DNA of 64,000 nt from Bacteroidales bacterium. GTDB lineage: Bacteria > Bacteroidota > Bacteroidia > Bacteroidales > JAFGUD01. Of the stretch, positions 62,015 through 64,000 are shown piece by piece (within the stretch, counting starts at the first letter, position 1; each line of letters begins with the position of its first letter). Location of the stretch: positions 1-64,000 of the forward strand of contig JAFGUD010000528.1 in assembly GCA_016938685.1 (NCBI GenBank), read 5' to 3'. Under the pieces are notes generated by a model, which worked only from the letters and a program-made list of their open reading frames with translations, had not been told where the DNA came from and made no database searches. The translations under genes were made by a program, and so were the position numbers.

Positions 62015-63535
62015 ATGAGAGAATACGAAGTAGCATTAAATCCAAATTCACTGGTTAAATATTTAAGAAAACCGGCAGATGAATTTACCCGTCACGATAT
62101 TATTAGATATATCGAAGAAAACAGTATTGAACAAGTTAATTTTCACTATGCTGGAGGTGATGGAAAACTCAAAACGCTGAATTTTGTTATAACATCTCGT
62201 CAATATCTTGAATCAATTTTGGCAACGGGTGAAAGAGTTGACGGTTCTAGTTTATTCAAATTTGTTGACGCCTCCACAAGCGATTTGTATGTTATTCCTA
62301 GATTTCGAACAGCTTTTGTAAACCCCTTTTCAGAAGTTCCAACTGTTGACATTTTATGTTCTTATTATACCCGCGAAGGAAAACCGTTAGAAAGCGCACC
62401 TGAAAATATATTACGCAAAGCCCATGAAAGATTCACCAGTTATACTGGGTTGAAAATCAAGGCGTTAGGAGAGCTGGAATATTACATTATTGCCAACAAA
62501 GATACTAATTTACATTATCCTGCAACCGATCAAAGGGGTTATCATGGCTCAAAACCTTTTGCTAAATTTGAGCACATAAGAGTTGAAGCGATGCGTTTGA
62601 TTGCAAGATGTGGCGGTAAAATAAAATATGCTCATTCCGAAGTAGGAAACTTTACAACCGAAGATCATTATTACGAACAACACGAAATTGAGTTTAATCC
62701 GGTTAATGTTGAAGAAGCAGTAGATCAAATTGTTCTGGCAAAATGGATTTTAAGAAATATTGCATATAAATACGGAGTTGAGATTAGTTGGGCGCCAAAA
62801 ATCACTGTAGGAAAAGCAGGTAGCGGTTTACATATTCATTATTTGTTTTGCAATGAAAATGGTGAAAACATGATGATTGAAAATGACAGCCTGAGTCCAG
62901 TTGCCTTAAAATCAATTGCCGGATTGTTAAGCAAAGCAAAATCTTTGACAGCATTTGGCAATACTGTTCCAACTTCATATCTAAGACTTGTTCCTCATCA
63001 GGAAGCGCCAACAAATATATGCTGGGGCGAAACAAACCGCTCTGCACTGGTACGCATTCCGCTTGGTTGGGTATTAAAAACCGAAATGGTAAAAGATGCC
63101 AATAAACCATTTGAAATTTCTGACGTTCCATACATTCCGGGTAAACAAACTGCAGAATTTAGAGTGCCTGATGGCTCCGCAGACTTGTATCATCTTTTAG
63201 CCGGCATGATTATGGCTATGCAACACGGAATTGAAATGAAAGATGACGGATTAAAAATGGCAAAAGACCTAAAAATTGAAGTTAATATTTTCAAAGATGA
63301 AAATAAACACATTTTGGATAAATTGGATCATTTACCGGTTTCTTGTTGGGAATCAGCAGAAGAATTAGAAAAAGAAAGAAATTTTTATCAACAAGATAAT
63401 ATTTTCCCAAAAGGAACAATTGATAATTTTATTAAATTATTAAAATCTTATGACGATAAAGATTTAAGCGAAAGACTATACGGAAAAACCGAAGAAATTA
63501 AAAAACTAGTCGATTCTTTTATTAATTATCAATAA
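62015..63535 (+). CDS. Glutamine synthetase, type I-like
   Basis: The 506-residue product carries the family pattern: YAGGDGKLKTLNFVITSR and RVDGSSLFKFV at the N-terminus, LGELEYYI near 155, HSEVGNFTTEDHYYEQHEIEF near 210, KAGSGLHIHY near 270 and TNICWGETNRSALVRIP near 340. It joins ammonia and glutamate using ATP. The length fits GSI, not the long GSIII common in Bacteroidota. I do not see the NLYDLP-type adenylylation motif in the C-terminal region, so GlnE control is unlikely. A related gamma-glutamyl amide ligase cannot be excluded. It is followed by a terminator and then a carbamate kinase gene. Confidence 0.87.
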   Translation: MREYEVALNPNSLVKYLRKPADEFTRHDIIRYIEENSIEQVNFHYAGGDGKLKTLNFVITSRQYLESILATGERVDGSSLFKFVDASTSDLYVIPRFRTAFVNPFSEVPTVDILCSYYTREGKPLESAPENILRKAHERFTSYTGLKIKALGELEYYIIANKDTNLHYPATDQRGYHGSKPFAKFEHIRVEAMRLIARCGGKIKYAHSEVGNFTTEDHYYEQHEIEFNPVNVEEAVDQIVLAKWILRNIAYKYGVEISWAPKITVGKAGSGLHIHYLFCNENGENMMIENDSLSPVALKSIAGLLSKAKSLTAFGNTVPTSYLRLVPHQEAPTNICWGETNRSALVRIPLGWVLKTEMVKDANKPFEISDVPYIPGKQTAEFRVPDGSADLYHLLAGMIMAMQHGIEMKDDGLKMAKDLKIEVNIFKDENKHILDKLDHLPVSCWESAEELEKERNFYQQDNIFPKGTIDNFIKLLKSYDDKDLSERLYGKTEEIKKLVDSFINYQ

Positions 63536-63554
63536 TTAGAAGGTTAATCAATTA

Positions 63555-63598
63555 AAAATCAACATGTTAATTCTTTTTAATGTGTTGATTTTTTTTAT
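63555..63598 (+). terminator. Rho-independent terminator
   Basis: AAAATCAACA (63555-63564) pairs with TGTTGATTTT (63583-63592), followed by more T residues. It ends the glutamine synthetase transcript. Confidence 0.85.
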
Positions 63599-63733
63599 TT
63601 TCAGATTTTAAATACTTTTGCGGTTTAAAAATTTTAATCAACTTTGTAAAATATTAGTTTAAAATCATTTACAAAAACTCAATCAATTCAACCAAAACAT
63701 AATCTAACATTAAACATAAAAAACATTAAGTAT

Positions 63734-64000
63734 ATGAAAAAAGCAATTGTGGCATTAGGCGGAAACGCTCTTTTGAGAGGCGACCAACTTGGAACAATAG
63801 AAGAACAAGAACAAAATTCAAAGACAACACTCGAAAACGTAATCAGCTTAATTAAAGCAGGATACAACATTGTTATTACTCACGGTAACGGTCCACAAGT
63901 TGGAAATATTTTGATGAGAAACGATGCCGGTGAAGAATTATATAATATTGCTCAAATGCCTTTGGACGTTTGTGTTGCTGACTCACAAGGTGGAATCGGT
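63734..64000 (+). CDS. arcC: Carbamate kinase, 5' part (cut by window end)
   Basis: The first 89 residues of a carbamate kinase are visible, from ATG 63734 to the window end with no stop. The start MKKAIVALGGNALLRGDQ, the block TLENVISLIKAGYNIVITHGNGPQVGNIL and the following AQMPLDVCVADSQGGIG are highly characteristic of the ArcC family. The enzyme makes ATP from carbamoyl phosphate and ADP, usually in arginine or agmatine breakdown. Its partner genes (arcA/arcB or others) would lie beyond the window. It sits after the glutamine synthetase terminator, so it probably has its own promoter in 63600-63733, which I could not define. Confidence 0.93.
   Translation, partial: MKKAIVALGGNALLRGDQLGTIEEQEQNSKTTLENVISLIKAGYNIVITHGNGPQVGNILMRNDAGEELYNIAQMPLDVCVADSQGGIG

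Overview
This is a chromosomal segment from a low-GC member of the Bacteroidota, probably near the Bacteroidales/Marinilabiliales (the order is inference). Evidence: a gliding/type IX lipoprotein gene gldD, a Bacteroidota-type FabI, an S46 dipeptidyl-peptidase, monomeric NADP isocitrate dehydrogenase, many exported proteins and lipoproteins, and several promoters matching the Bacteroidota sigma consensus (TTTG, 18-20 bases, TAnnTTTG). I found no rRNA, tRNA, CRISPR array, transposase or phage gene.

Layout. 0.3-3.3 kb: truA and a TPR/SpoIIE phosphatase. 3.4-15.3 kb: an orphan gene and then a minus-strand block encoding exported proteins: an outer-membrane-barrel-like protein, two caspase-fold (C14) proteases with different sensor-like N-termini, an unknown exported protein, a DUF4384/FlgO-like protein and a PQQ-propeller lipoprotein. 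15.4-19.6 kb: a CapA-like lipoprotein, an M28 aminopeptidase and a ChaN-like protein. 19.7-23.8 kb: a secreted protein, trmD, a phosphopantetheinyl transferase, gldD and recF. 24.0-28.3 kb: two more TPR/SpoIIE phosphatases in tandem, then lpxB. 29.7-37.6 kb: S46 peptidase, guaB, sbcD and monomeric icd. 37.8-47.3 kb: a glycogen cluster with debranching enzyme, GT4 glycosyltransferase, GH57 amylase and a 1410-residue GT3-like synthase fused to an alpha-glucan phosphorylase. 47.6-56.8 kb: dcp-type M3 peptidase, fabI, an FGE-fold protein, a GT2/polyprenyl-transferase-like fusion, and a ftsY-apbE-GroES-like-FHA operon. 56.8-64.0 kb: B12-binding radical SAM protein, outer-membrane protein, degenerate SIR2-like protein, GT2 protein, glutamine synthetase and the start of a carbamate kinase gene.

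How the genes fit together. Most of the window is housekeeping: RNA modification, nucleotide and lipid synthesis, glycogen turnover, nitrogen metabolism. The part that looks least described is the exported caspase block at 4.2-13.6 kb: two proteases with intact His/Cys dyads share near-identical caspase domains but carry unrelated N-termini, and sit beside a DUF4384 protein, a domain often fused to caspases elsewhere. A second candidate is the SIR2-like protein at 59.7 kb, which lacks the usual catalytic His and ends in an Asn/Gly-rich motif. The three TPR/SpoIIE phosphatases suggest signalling by protein dephosphorylation.

The gaps between genes hold several families of dispersed repeats: a structured element of about 92 bp, degenerate CTGAAGAC-type arrays, AATCTGTGAATC units, TTAACTGG arrays and TTAATTATTAA-type stretches. 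Domain calls are from reading the translations; no database search was run.
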